From: an uncultured Acidimicrobiales bacterium
GTDB lineage: Bacteria > Actinomycetota > Acidimicrobiia > Acidimicrobiales > SHLQ01
Assembly (NCBI GenBank): GCA_937969345.1
Contig: CALBVK010000222.1
Coordinates: forward strand, 1 to 32,513
Length of the DNA: 32,513 nucleotides
Reading direction: 5' to 3'
A program made the position numbers and the translations under genes. Shown here piece after piece: positions 17,086 to 24,713 of the stretch. Numbering within the stretch: position 1 is the stretch's first letter; every line of letters starts with the position of its first letter. The notes under the pieces were generated by a model, which was not told the origin of the DNA, did not search any database, and saw only the letters and a list, made by a program, of their open reading frames with translations.

Positions 17086-18186
17086 GTGAAGGGCCTCATT
17101 CTCTCCGGTGGTGCAGGTACTCGTCTGCGTCCAATTACGCACACGTCGGCCAAGCAGCTGGTGCCGATTGCGAACAAGCCGATCCTCTTCTACGGCATCG
17201 AAGCAATGGTCGAAGCAGGTATTGACGAAATAGGCATCATCATTAGCCCGGAGACAGGCGGCGATATCCAGACCGCTGTTGGCGATGGCCGGGAACTCGG
17301 TGCGTCGATCACGTGGTTGGTTCAAGACCAGCCGCTCGGACTTGCACACTGCGTGTTGATCGCACGCGAATTCCTGGGCGATGACGACTTTGTCATGTAC
17401 CTGGGCGACAACATGCTCGAGCAGAACCTGATCGGGTTCGTCAACGAGTTCACCTCCCGTCGTGCAAGCCCTGAGCTTGGCAGTACTGGTGGTCGCGTCG
17501 CCCAGATCCTGCTCGCCGAAGTCGATGACCCTCGCTCGTTCGGGGTCGCCGAAGTCGCCGCCGACGGTTCGGTTGTGCGGCTGGTGGAGAAACCAGAGAA
17601 TCCTCCGTCGAACCTCGCTCTGGTGGGCGCCTACCTCTTCGATAAGACCATCCACGACGCTGTCGCGGCTATCGAACCCAGTCCTCGCGGCGAACTCGAG
17701 ATCACCGACGCAATTCAATGGTTGATCGATGAAGGCCACGAGGTCGCCCACGACATCCTCGTTGGCTGGTGGCTCGACACGGGCAAAAAGGACCCGCTGC
17801 TCGAGTGCAATCGACTCGTTCTCGACACGATCGAACCGCAGCTCGATGGGTCGATCGACGAGCGGTCCGAAGTGGTTGGACGTGTGCGCATCGACTCCGG
17901 AGCAACGATCATCAACTCAACGATTCGGGGTCCGGTCGTCATCGGGGCGAACACGACCGTGACGGACTCCTACATCGGGCCGTATTCATCGGTCGCCGCC
18001 GACTGTCAGATCACCAACGCCGAACTCGACCATTCGGTTATCTTGGCGAACTCATCGATCGCGAACGTTGCCAGAATCACCGATTCCTTGATCGGCAGCC
18101 ACGTCGACGTGGATCGAAGCGCCCATGTACCAGCAGGAATTCGATTGATGCTCGGGGACCACTCCCGAGTTGAACTGGAAGGCTAG
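17086..18186 (+). CDS. rmlA: Glucose-1-phosphate thymidylyltransferase, long form
   Basis: The protein has 366 residues, the size of the long RmlA class (about 355) and not the short 290-residue form. It starts at GTG. The nucleotidyltransferase signature is complete: LSGGAGTRLRP near residue 6, then SAKQLVPIANKP and YLGDNML. The C-terminal third (from about residue 250) has hexapeptide-like repeats (VIGANTTVTDSYIGPYSSV) forming a left-handed beta-helix. It joins glucose 1-phosphate to dTTP, giving dTDP-glucose, the first step of dTDP-L-rhamnose synthesis in the cytoplasm. The order rmlA-rmlC-rmlB-rmlD with almost no spacing supports this over other sugar-1-phosphate transferases. Confidence 0.93.
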   Translation: MKGLILSGGAGTRLRPITHTSAKQLVPIANKPILFYGIEAMVEAGIDEIGIIISPETGGDIQTAVGDGRELGASITWLVQDQPLGLAHCVLIAREFLGDDDFVMYLGDNMLEQNLIGFVNEFTSRRASPELGSTGGRVAQILLAEVDDPRSFGVAEVAADGSVVRLVEKPENPPSNLALVGAYLFDKTIHDAVAAIEPSPRGELEITDAIQWLIDEGHEVAHDILVGWWLDTGKKDPLLECNRLVLDTIEPQLDGSIDERSEVVGRVRIDSGATIINSTIRGPVVIGANTTVTDSYIGPYSSVAADCQITNAELDHSVILANSSIANVARITDSLIGSHVDVDRSAHVPAGIRLMLGDHSRVELEG

Positions 18187-18190
18187 ACAA

Positions 18191-18757
18191 TTGGCAACGC
18201 TGATCGAATCCACCGTGATCGACGGGGTAGTGGTGGTCGAGCCGACCATCCACTCCGACGATCGTGGCTACTTCATTGAGACATACCGCCGCGAGTGGTT
18301 TGGATTGGGTCGAGAAATGATCCAAGGCAACCGCGGGAACCGGCAGGCCGGTGCCGTTGTTGGTCTGCACTACCACCTGCACCAAGCCGACTACTGGTAC
18401 GTACCGTTCGGCCACGCCCGCGTGGTCTTACATGATCTTCGTCAGGGTTCGCCTACCGACGGCGCAACGCAGATGCTGGATATGGGCGAGGTCGACGGGG
18501 CCGAGAACAACCATCTCGGCCTGTTTATCCCGCCGGGGGTCGCCCACGGATTTGCCTCGATTTCCGACTGTGTCATCACCTATTTGGTCGACGGTTATTA
18601 CAACCCGGCCGACGAGCTCGGTGTGCTGTGGAACGATCCAGCGCTTGGAGCGGACTGGGGTATCGACGCCCCGATCCTAAGCGAACGTGACGCTGCGAAT
18701 CCGCTGCGCGCGGACATTCCGGCATCGCGAACGCCGTACGCTTCTCTTCGTACCTAG
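18191..18757 (+). CDS. rmlC: dTDP-4-dehydrorhamnose 3,5-epimerase
   Basis: The protein has 188 residues from the TTG at 18191. I prefer this start to the TTG at 18170, which would overlap rmlA, because GGAAGG lies 8 nt upstream. The cupin core is recognisable. DDRGYFIETYRREWF opens it, GLHYHLHQADYWYVPFGHARVVLHDLR carries the active-site His, IPPGVAHGFASISD carries the conserved VAHGF turn, and YLVDGYYNPADELGVLWNDPALGADW carries the active-site Tyr region. It inverts C3 and C5 of dTDP-4-keto-6-deoxyglucose. It lies between rmlA and rmlB and is surely co-transcribed with them. Confidence 0.92.
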   Translation: MATLIESTVIDGVVVVEPTIHSDDRGYFIETYRREWFGLGREMIQGNRGNRQAGAVVGLHYHLHQADYWYVPFGHARVVLHDLRQGSPTDGATQMLDMGEVDGAENNHLGLFIPPGVAHGFASISDCVITYLVDGYYNPADELGVLWNDPALGADWGIDAPILSERDAANPLRADIPASRTPYASLRT

Positions 18758-18765
18758 GGAGACAC

Positions 18766-19734
18766 ATGAGACTGTTCGTCACCGGCGCCGCCGGATTTAT
18801 TGGTTCCAACTACGTGCGTTGGCTGATGGACAACACCGACGCTGAGGTCACGGTTTTTGACGCGCTGACCTACGCCGGCGTGCGCGAGAACTTGGCCGAG
18901 TTCGATGGTTCGTCTCGCTTCTCGTTTGTTCACGGCGATATCACCGATCGCGATGCCGTCGCGGCCGCCATGCCCGGGCATTCACATGTCGTGCACTTTG
19001 CAGCCGAGTCGCACGTCGACCGGTCGATCATGGGCCCTGATGCGTTCATCACCACCAACGTTGGCGGGACAAATATCGTGTGCGACATCGCACGTCAGAA
19101 TGAGGTGGAGCGGTTTCTGCACATCTCGACCGACGAGGTGTACGGATCGATCGAGGAGGGGAGCTTCGTCGAGACCGATGGTCTTGAGCCCCGTTCGCCG
19201 TACTCGGCATCGAAGGCAAGCTCGGATCTCGTCGCCCTCGCTTACCGCGAGACCTACGGCTTGCCGGTCCTAATCACCCGGTCGGCGAACCAGTTCGGCC
19301 CGTATCAGTTCCCTGAAAAGGTCATTCCGCTGTTCGTCACGAACCTGGCCGATGGCGTGAACGTGCCCCTCTATGGCGATGGGCTGAACATCCGCGACTG
19401 GACCTATGTACTCGACAACTGTGCTGGAGTGCAGACGGTGCTCGAACGTGGAGTCGAGGGGGAGATTTACAACATCGGTGCCGGCAACGAGCTGACCAAC
19501 AAGGAACTGACCCACGCGATTCTCCATCGATGCGGTAAGGACGAATCGTCGATCGAATACGTTGAAGACCGCCTTGGCCACGACCGTCGGTACAGCATCG
19601 ACACGACGAAGATTCGAGCGCTCGGCTGGGCTCCGGAGCGTTCATTTGAGGATGCCCTCGACGAGACCGTTGCGTGGTACAACGCCAACCGGAGCTGGTG
19701 GGAGCCACTCAAGGCTTCGGTGAAGAACCGCTAG
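18766..19734 (+). CDS. rmlB: dTDP-glucose 4,6-dehydratase
   Basis: The protein has 322 residues, an extended short-chain dehydrogenase. The NAD-binding TGAAGFIGSNYVRW motif lies at the N-terminus, with AESHVDRSI and the active-site TDEVYG following. The catalytic YSASK supplies Tyr and Lys, and RSANQFGPYQFPEKVIP is typical of RmlB. It converts dTDP-glucose to dTDP-4-keto-6-deoxyglucose. The start is set by GGGAGA 5-10 nt upstream of the ATG, in an 8-bp gap after rmlC. The stop is followed directly by the rmlD ATG. Confidence 0.95.
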   Translation: MRLFVTGAAGFIGSNYVRWLMDNTDAEVTVFDALTYAGVRENLAEFDGSSRFSFVHGDITDRDAVAAAMPGHSHVVHFAAESHVDRSIMGPDAFITTNVGGTNIVCDIARQNEVERFLHISTDEVYGSIEEGSFVETDGLEPRSPYSASKASSDLVALAYRETYGLPVLITRSANQFGPYQFPEKVIPLFVTNLADGVNVPLYGDGLNIRDWTYVLDNCAGVQTVLERGVEGEIYNIGAGNELTNKELTHAILHRCGKDESSIEYVEDRLGHDRRYSIDTTKIRALGWAPERSFEDALDETVAWYNANRSWWEPLKASVKNR

Positions 19735-20595
19735 ATGAAACGTGTTTTGCTCACGGGTGCTGGTGGTCAGCTCGGTACCGACATCTCAATACGCGCAGCG
19801 AGTCGGTCCGACGTCGAACTCGTGTCGCTCGATCGTTCCCATCTCGACATCACCAATGCCGCACACGTCGCGGCCGTCGTCGACAAATATCGCCCCGATG
19901 TCATCGTGCATGCGGCCGCGTACACGGCAGTCGACGACTGTGAACGCAACGAAGAACACGCATTCGCGGTAAACGGCGCAGGAACGTCGAACGTGGTGTC
20001 GGCCGCACGCTCCGTACAGAGTCGGGTGATCTATGTGAGCACCGACTATGTCTTTGACGGCACAAAGCAGTCGCCCTATGTCGAGAGCGACACTCCAAAC
20101 CCCGCCTCGGTCTACGGAGCATCGAAGCTGGCCGGTGAAACCTCGGTCGGTGAACTCGAGGAGGACGGACTGATCGTGCGTACCTCGTGGGTCTGTGGAT
20201 CGCATGGGTCGAATATGGTCAAAACGATCCTTCGCGCCGCGCAGAACCATCCAATGTTGACATTCGTCGACGACCAGATCGGCAACCCGACCTTTACTGG
20301 CGATCTCGCTCACCAGGTATTGGAGCTCAGCGTTCGCAACGACGCCGGCGTGATGCACGTGACCAACGAAGGCTCCGTCTCGTGGTATCAGTTCTGCCAA
20401 GACGTGCTCGAATTTGCTGGGCTCGGGAGAGAACGGGTCCAACCGTGTGCAACCGACGAACTGCAACCGCCACGCCCAGCCCCGCGGCCCGCAAACTCGG
20501 TCCTGGCGAACACTCGGTATCGCGATCTTGGACTCGACCTGTTGCGCGATTACCGAGAACCGCTGAAGGAAGTCATTCGCGATCTGACCTTCTGA
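19735..20595 (+). CDS. rmlD: dTDP-4-dehydrorhamnose reductase
   Basis: The protein has 286 residues. The nucleotide-binding TGAGGQLG is followed by DVIVHAAAYTAVDDCE, VSTDYVFDG and the catalytic YGASKLAGE, all diagnostic of RmlD. It reduces the 4-keto group with NAD(P)H to give dTDP-L-rhamnose, the donor for the WbbL-like transferase encoded upstream. The ATG directly abuts the rmlB stop (TAGATG). This completes the four-gene pathway in one operon. Confidence 0.94.
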   Translation: MKRVLLTGAGGQLGTDISIRAASRSDVELVSLDRSHLDITNAAHVAAVVDKYRPDVIVHAAAYTAVDDCERNEEHAFAVNGAGTSNVVSAARSVQSRVIYVSTDYVFDGTKQSPYVESDTPNPASVYGASKLAGETSVGELEEDGLIVRTSWVCGSHGSNMVKTILRAAQNHPMLTFVDDQIGNPTFTGDLAHQVLELSVRNDAGVMHVTNEGSVSWYQFCQDVLEFAGLGRERVQPCATDELQPPRPAPRPANSVLANTRYRDLGLDLLRDYREPLKEVIRDLTF

Positions 20596-20606
20596 GCGGA
20601 CTCTTG

Positions 20607-20612
20607 TACCGT
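20607..20612 (+). promoter_or_regulatory. -10-like box before the SpoIID gene
   Basis: TACCGT lies in the 58-bp spacer after rmlD, with a separate GAGGAG ribosome-binding site at 20637-20642. This implies a message with a leader of roughly 35 nt, unlike the leaderless neighbours. Confidence 0.35.
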
Positions 20613-20653
20613 TGGTGCGGCACGGGTTTTGTCTTTGAGGAGTCCACAAGCGA

Positions 20654-22714
20654 ATGCACACGAGCGCAGCGATTCATCGCGGCTGCAGCACACGGAACTG
20701 GCGGCGAATGTCGCGCTCGGTTCTTGCTGCAGTAACCATCACGTGCACCTTGGCTGCCACCACCGCCTCGGTGGGGGCACAAGACGATGCCGCAGACCCC
20801 GATGCCTCGACGACGGTGACCGGACACGGATGGGGACACGGTCGGGGAATGAGTCAATACGGGGCGGTCGGTTATGCCCTCAACTTCGGTTGGTCGAGCG
20901 AGCAGATTCTCGATCACTACTACGGCGACACCACCGCTGGCGTTGTCCCAAACTCGGAGATGACCGTCCGCATCGAGAGCGCCAGTGATGCGCCCACGGT
21001 GGCCCAGGTCGATTCCGGCGTCGTTGTCCTGCTCGATGACGACGACAACATCACTCATGTGAGCACCGGTAGGGCAGTGCGCCTCACGGCGGTCGATGGC
21101 GGCTTCGTACTCGCCGATGCGCCAACGTGCGCCGGCCCCTTCGTCGATCGCGACGGCATCATCGCCGAAGATATCGTTCGTATCAGCACCGCCGACACGC
21201 CACAGTCCACGGGCCTCTCTGGGAACGTCGGTGACGGCACGGTCGTCATGGGCGACTGGGATGGTGACGGCGACGACGAAGCCGCAACGGCCAACGGAAC
21301 GAGCTGGACCTTGTACAACGGCTCGATCACGAACCCGGCGGCTTCAGTTCGCACAACCTTCACCATGCCCGCTGGAACTCCGGTCAGCGGCGACTGGGAC
21401 GGCGACGGAGTCGATACCGCTGGTGTATTCGCTGACGGCACCTGGTCCCTTGGAAACGGCACGGCCAATGTCTCCACCCTGTCGTTCGGTCAAGCCGGCG
21501 ACACCCCGATTGTTGGCGACTGGGACGGCGACGGAAACGATGACCTCGGCGTGCGGCGCGGCAATACCTGGATGCTCTCTCCCGGCGGCGGTGCCGCAAT
21601 CATCGAGTTCGACTGGGGTTGGCTCGGCGACACGCCACTGGTCGGCGATTGGGACGACGACGGCATCGATGATGCTGGCCTTCTACGCGCAACGACCTGG
21701 ATTCGTCGGCCTCGCATTGGCGCAACGCTCGGAAACCCGCTGCCGCAGTTCGACTACGTCAACAAGACCCGATACCTCGTTGGCGACTGGGACGGAGACG
21801 GAGTCGACGAACACGGCCGCCACGACGGTGGAGTCATTACCCTGCCAAACCCAAACGGTGGTGACGGCCCAGTGGAGGAGATCGCTCCACGACTGAGTCC
21901 GAACCTTGACCTCGACGAGACGATCCAGCGTTGTGTGTCGTCGAGCGAGCAGCGGTACTACCGCGGTGAGCTCCGTGCCGTGCGGAACAACGGCGCCCAA
22001 CGTACGGTGAACGCCTTACCTGTCGAATCGTACTTGCGTGCGGTCGTTCCTCTCGAGATGCCTGCGAGCTGGGCGCTGCTCGGCGATGGAGCGGGCGCAG
22101 AGGCGCTGCAGTCACAAGCTGTGTCTGCTCGGTCGTACTCGCTCGCCGAGAATCGTGCGAGCTACGCACTGACCTGCGACACCATCTCGTGCCAGGTATA
22201 CGGAGGCCGAGCTGTTCGACGCAACGGTTCTCTCACCTCGAACGAGAACGTGCTGTCGAATCAAGCAATCGCCGATACCGCCGGCGTCGTTCGAATGCGC
22301 GACGGCGAAGTAGCCCGCACCGAGTTCTCCTCATCGACCGGTGGTTGGACCGCCGGTGGGGTGTTTCCCGCCGTCGAGGATCTCGGCGATGCCGTCGAGA
22401 TCAACCCGAACCACAACTGGGCCGTCGAGATCGACATCGACGACATCGAGTCTCGCTTCAGCAACCGCCAGCTCGACCGGGCATACATCTCCGAGCGCAA
22501 CGGTCTTGGCCAAGACGGCGGTCGTGTCTTTGAGGTGACCCTCGAGTTTGGCGAAGAGACCTTCACCATGACCGGCAATGAGTTCCGTCGGGCGTTTGGT
22601 CTAAAGAGCGACTGGTTCACCATCGACTGGGAGCGCAGCTCATCGCTCGAACCGTGCATCTGCCCCGACGGCTGGCCCGATCAAGACCTGATCGACATCG
22701 CCGAAGGCGCCTAG
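20654..22714 (+). CDS. Secreted SpoIID/LytB-domain protein with DWDGDG (FG-GAP-like) repeats
   Basis: The protein has 686 residues. A signal peptide covers about residues 1-43 (core VLAAVTITCTLAATTASVGA), with a second possible start at residue 19. GHGWGHGRGMSQYGAVGYA (57-75) and ILDHYY (85-90) form the conserved block that ends SpoIID in Bacillus but is N-terminal here. Five repeats follow at about 199, 245, 287, 329 and 376, each with GDWDGDGxD, resembling Ca-binding FG-GAP/VCBS blades. The SpoIID core begins near 434: YRGELRAVRNN, VESYLRAVVPLEMPASW with the likely catalytic Glu468, then LQSQAVSARSY. SpoIID proteins are lytic transglycosylases acting on denuded peptidoglycan strands. The repeats probably bind glycan or protein. 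It may be involved in wall remodelling; the organism need not sporulate. Confidence 0.88.
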   Translation: MHTSAAIHRGCSTRNWRRMSRSVLAAVTITCTLAATTASVGAQDDAADPDASTTVTGHGWGHGRGMSQYGAVGYALNFGWSSEQILDHYYGDTTAGVVPNSEMTVRIESASDAPTVAQVDSGVVVLLDDDDNITHVSTGRAVRLTAVDGGFVLADAPTCAGPFVDRDGIIAEDIVRISTADTPQSTGLSGNVGDGTVVMGDWDGDGDDEAATANGTSWTLYNGSITNPAASVRTTFTMPAGTPVSGDWDGDGVDTAGVFADGTWSLGNGTANVSTLSFGQAGDTPIVGDWDGDGNDDLGVRRGNTWMLSPGGGAAIIEFDWGWLGDTPLVGDWDDDGIDDAGLLRATTWIRRPRIGATLGNPLPQFDYVNKTRYLVGDWDGDGVDEHGRHDGGVITLPNPNGGDGPVEEIAPRLSPNLDLDETIQRCVSSSEQRYYRGELRAVRNNGAQRTVNALPVESYLRAVVPLEMPASWALLGDGAGAEALQSQAVSARSYSLAENRASYALTCDTISCQVYGGRAVRRNGSLTSNENVLSNQAIADTAGVVRMRDGEVARTEFSSSTGGWTAGGVFPAVEDLGDAVEINPNHNWAVEIDIDDIESRFSNRQLDRAYISERNGLGQDGGRVFEVTLEFGEETFTMTGNEFRRAFGLKSDWFTIDWERSSSLEPCICPDGWPDQDLIDIAEGA
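21242..21829 (+). repeat. Five tandem DWDGDG repeats inside the SpoIID gene
   Basis: Five units of roughly 42-47 codons each contain GDWDGDG or GDWDDDG, followed by a variable hydrophobic blade. They are inserted between the two conserved halves of the SpoIID protein. Confidence 0.8.
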
Positions 22715-22742
22715 CGTCGCACGGAACGCGGTGGTTGGAGAC

Positions 22743-23231
22743 TTAGTCGGCGGGCTCGATCTCGAGAGATCGAAGCACTTCGTTCACGAGCGGCACGAGT
22801 ACCTCGCGCTGGCGGTGTGCTCCGAGCACGACGTACAAGCAGAACGCTCGGCCAGCGACGTTGAAGAAGACCTGACGGCCCGATTGCCCGGACAAGGTTC
22901 GTTGCATTTGTTGTGGATGAAATTCATCTGCGGTGAGCTGGGGTACACCTGAGCGAGCGAACAGCGGGGTGTCGACACTTTCGGGACCGTGCTCGAACAA
23001 GATCACCAAGACCGCGCCGGTGCTCATGAGTTCGACCGCTCCGCTGCCGAAGTCGCCGCGCTCGGCGGGCAGCGCGAAGTTGGCGAGATGGATGACGTTC
23101 CGAGCAATCTCAGTGTCTGCTGCTGGACCACCAAGGCTGCGGCCACCGAGCTCGGGAGCTCGATTGAAGATCTCGCCTTCCCAGCCGGTAGGAAGACCAA
23201 CAGATACACCACCAGAGGTGAGTGGGGTCAT
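22743..23231 (-). CDS. Conserved hypothetical protein
   Basis: The protein has 162 residues from the ATG at 23231, which has AGGA 10 nt upstream. A longer form from a TTG at 23300 would overlap the upstream gene and lacks a ribosome-binding site. It has no signal peptide or membrane segment. Conserved-looking stretches include GWEGEIFNR, VIHLANFALPAERGDFGSGAVELM and GRAFCLYVVLGAHRQREVLVPLVNEVL. I recall similar unassigned proteins in actinobacteria, but no function is known to me. It is the last gene of the minus-strand MauE/Cys-rich operon, 49 bp after the membrane protein, and converges on the SpoIID gene. Confidence 0.65.
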   Translation of the reverse strand: MTPLTSGGVSVGLPTGWEGEIFNRAPELGGRSLGGPAADTEIARNVIHLANFALPAERGDFGSGAVELMSTGAVLVILFEHGPESVDTPLFARSGVPQLTADEFHPQQMQRTLSGQSGRQVFFNVAGRAFCLYVVLGAHRQREVLVPLVNEVLRSLEIEPAD

Positions 23232-23280
23232 GATTCTTGTGTCCTTTGCCAGATGGCCAGAGTAGAGGAAACGAGGGGCA

Positions 23281-23880
23281 TCAGAGTACGACTCCAACAA
23301 CGCCGACGGCGCTTGCGACGGCCAGCGACGCTACCGCTCCGCTGCGAGAGCGAGCCCGGAGTCCGTCGAGACGCTGGTGGAACTGGCGCAACCCCTCGGG
23401 CGAGTCGACGTTACGTGCAGCGAGCACGGTAGCGCCACGGACGAAACCGAACGTGGCTCCGATCGTGACCGCCAGCGGGAACGACCCGACGAAAACCATC
23501 GCAACGACCATCAGGTGCACGAGCGTCGTGGTGATGATCGTCGACACGCCGAAACCTAACTCGGCGCCAAAGCCACCGCCATAGACCCACCCTCGATAGC
23601 TCTGGATCCAGTTCTCGTTGACTTGACGACTGCGAGTCGGTAGCAAGCGTTCACGACTCGTTGCCTCGAGCACGAGCGCTGCGACCGCTGCCGTGAGGAC
23701 GATGCTGGTTCGGACAGTCTCCGAAGGGGACAGGAATGCGGTGACGGCGAGACCGATGGCGCCTGCGATCATGCCGAGCACGGCGCCGCCGAGCACGCTG
23801 CCCAGAACATGGGCAACAGCGGTGCTGGCAAATGAGTTGTTGCGACTCCGCTCACCGAACGGATGGATGCTCGACAGCAT
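23281..23880 (-). CDS. Integral membrane protein of unknown function
   Basis: The protein has 199 residues. It has about five hydrophobic segments, at roughly 21-50, 58-71, 97-130 (two), 130-155 and 180-199, with a charged stretch near 72-90 (SRERLLPTRSRQVNENW). SYRGWVYGGGFGAELGFG looks like a conserved re-entrant or loop region rich in Gly. No cysteines are present, so it is unlikely itself to be a thiol carrier. The ATG is preceded by GAGGCGAG, 9 bp after the stop of the 23-residue peptide gene. Its position in the operon with MauE-like and redoxin genes suggests it serves the same exported product. Confidence 0.7.
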   Translation of the reverse strand: MLSSIHPFGERSRNNSFASTAVAHVLGSVLGGAVLGMIAGAIGLAVTAFLSPSETVRTSIVLTAAVAALVLEATSRERLLPTRSRQVNENWIQSYRGWVYGGGFGAELGFGVSTIITTTLVHLMVVAMVFVGSFPLAVTIGATFGFVRGATVLAARNVDSPEGLRQFHQRLDGLRARSRSGAVASLAVASAVGVVGVVL

Positions 23881-23889
23881 CGACTCGCC

Positions 23890-23961
23890 TCACGGAGACC
23901 ACGTCGAGCGGAGCGCTCCGGCGACGGCGGCGACCAGGCCAACGATCAGTACAGGTGGCAT
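23890..23961 (-). CDS. Candidate 23-residue hydrophobic peptide, translationally coupled
   Basis: A short frame starts with an ATG overlapping the redoxin stop (TAATG at 23959-23963) and ends with TGA at 23890, giving 23 residues. It begins MPPVLIVGLVAAVAG and continues to a short polar tail with Arg and Trp, the pattern of a single membrane helix. It fills nearly the whole 80-bp gap between two operon genes, and the next ribosome-binding site starts inside its stop region. It could be a small membrane partner protein. Chance remains possible at this length. Confidence 0.45.
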   Translation of the reverse strand: MPPVLIVGLVAAVAGALRSTWSP

Positions 23962-24713
23962 TAGCTTTCGACACCCGGAAGATCGTGGGGGTAGAGGGAC
24001 GGGTCGTTTGGTGTAATTCCCGCAGCGTCGAGGTCAGCGTCGATCCTGCGCTCGTTCTCGGCCTCGACGTCTGCCTCTGCGCGGCCGAGGAGCGAGCCGA
24101 CTTGTGTCCAGGTCGAGGCCGCGCCTTCACCTTCGATGCTTCCGGTCGGTCCGTCCACCAGCACAAAGTAGGGCGAGACAGGCACGCCATAGTCGTTCCA
24201 TGCGTCGGAGGACATCACGACGGCATGGCGTTCTGGTGCAAGGTTGACGAGCGCTGCGGGGCTCTCCTCATCGTTGCTGCGGGTGACGATCACGAGCCTG
24301 TCGACCGATCGGGGAAGCGCAGGGTCGTTCCGGAAGGCATCCCAGAAGTTCTTGCAGGTTGTGCAGCCGCTCGTCAGGAAGGCCAGGAGCGTGCGCTCGT
24401 TTCGATTGACGAGGCCGATAGCGAGGCTGCCGCCGCGCGGTGTTGTTCCGGAGATGTCGCGCACGGTCCCGTCGCCGGTGCCTTCGACGACTCGTTCGCT
24501 CGCGTGGGGGACGGGCTTGCGCTGTGGGTCCGGCAGAAGGGCACTGGTTGTGTCCGCTCCGTCATGGCCAAAGGTGACACCGAGTTCGTTGAAGGCACGG
24601 AGCATTTCGCCGTGGCTGCGAAGTAGGCCGAGCACGACGATGGTGAGCAGGAGCACCACGACGGTGAGTGCGCTGACGAGAATGACCATTACGGCAGCGA
24701 CCCCGGAGTCCAT
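23961..24713 (-). CDS. Membrane-anchored thioredoxin-like protein (MauD/TlpA type)
   Basis: The protein has 250 residues from the ATG at 24713. An alternative ATG at 24689 overlaps the previous stop as TAATG and would give 242 residues. One N-terminal membrane helix (about 5-32) anchors a periplasm-side redoxin domain. The active site CTTC sits in FLTSGCTTCKNFWDAF, followed by the expected LPRSVDRLVIVTR strand and a VPVSPYFVLVDG segment carrying the cis-Pro. Proteins of this type act as thiol-disulfide oxidoreductases outside the membrane. MauD, its nearest well-known relative, helps mature the disulfide-rich methylamine dehydrogenase light chain. It follows a gene for a 24-cysteine exported protein, the obvious substrate. 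Confidence 0.85.
   Translation of the reverse strand: MDSGVAAVMVILVSALTVVVLLLTIVVLGLLRSHGEMLRAFNELGVTFGHDGADTTSALLPDPQRKPVPHASERVVEGTGDGTVRDISGTTPRGGSLAIGLVNRNERTLLAFLTSGCTTCKNFWDAFRNDPALPRSVDRLVIVTRSNDEESPAALVNLAPERHAVVMSSDAWNDYGVPVSPYFVLVDGPTGSIEGEGAASTWTQVGSLLGRAEADVEAENERRIDADLDAAGITPNDPSLYPHDLPGVES

Noticed and set aside
20654-22714. SpoIID gene as evidence of endospore formation
   Set aside because: SpoIID/LytB-domain proteins occur widely in non-sporulating actinobacteria, and no other sporulation gene is present.
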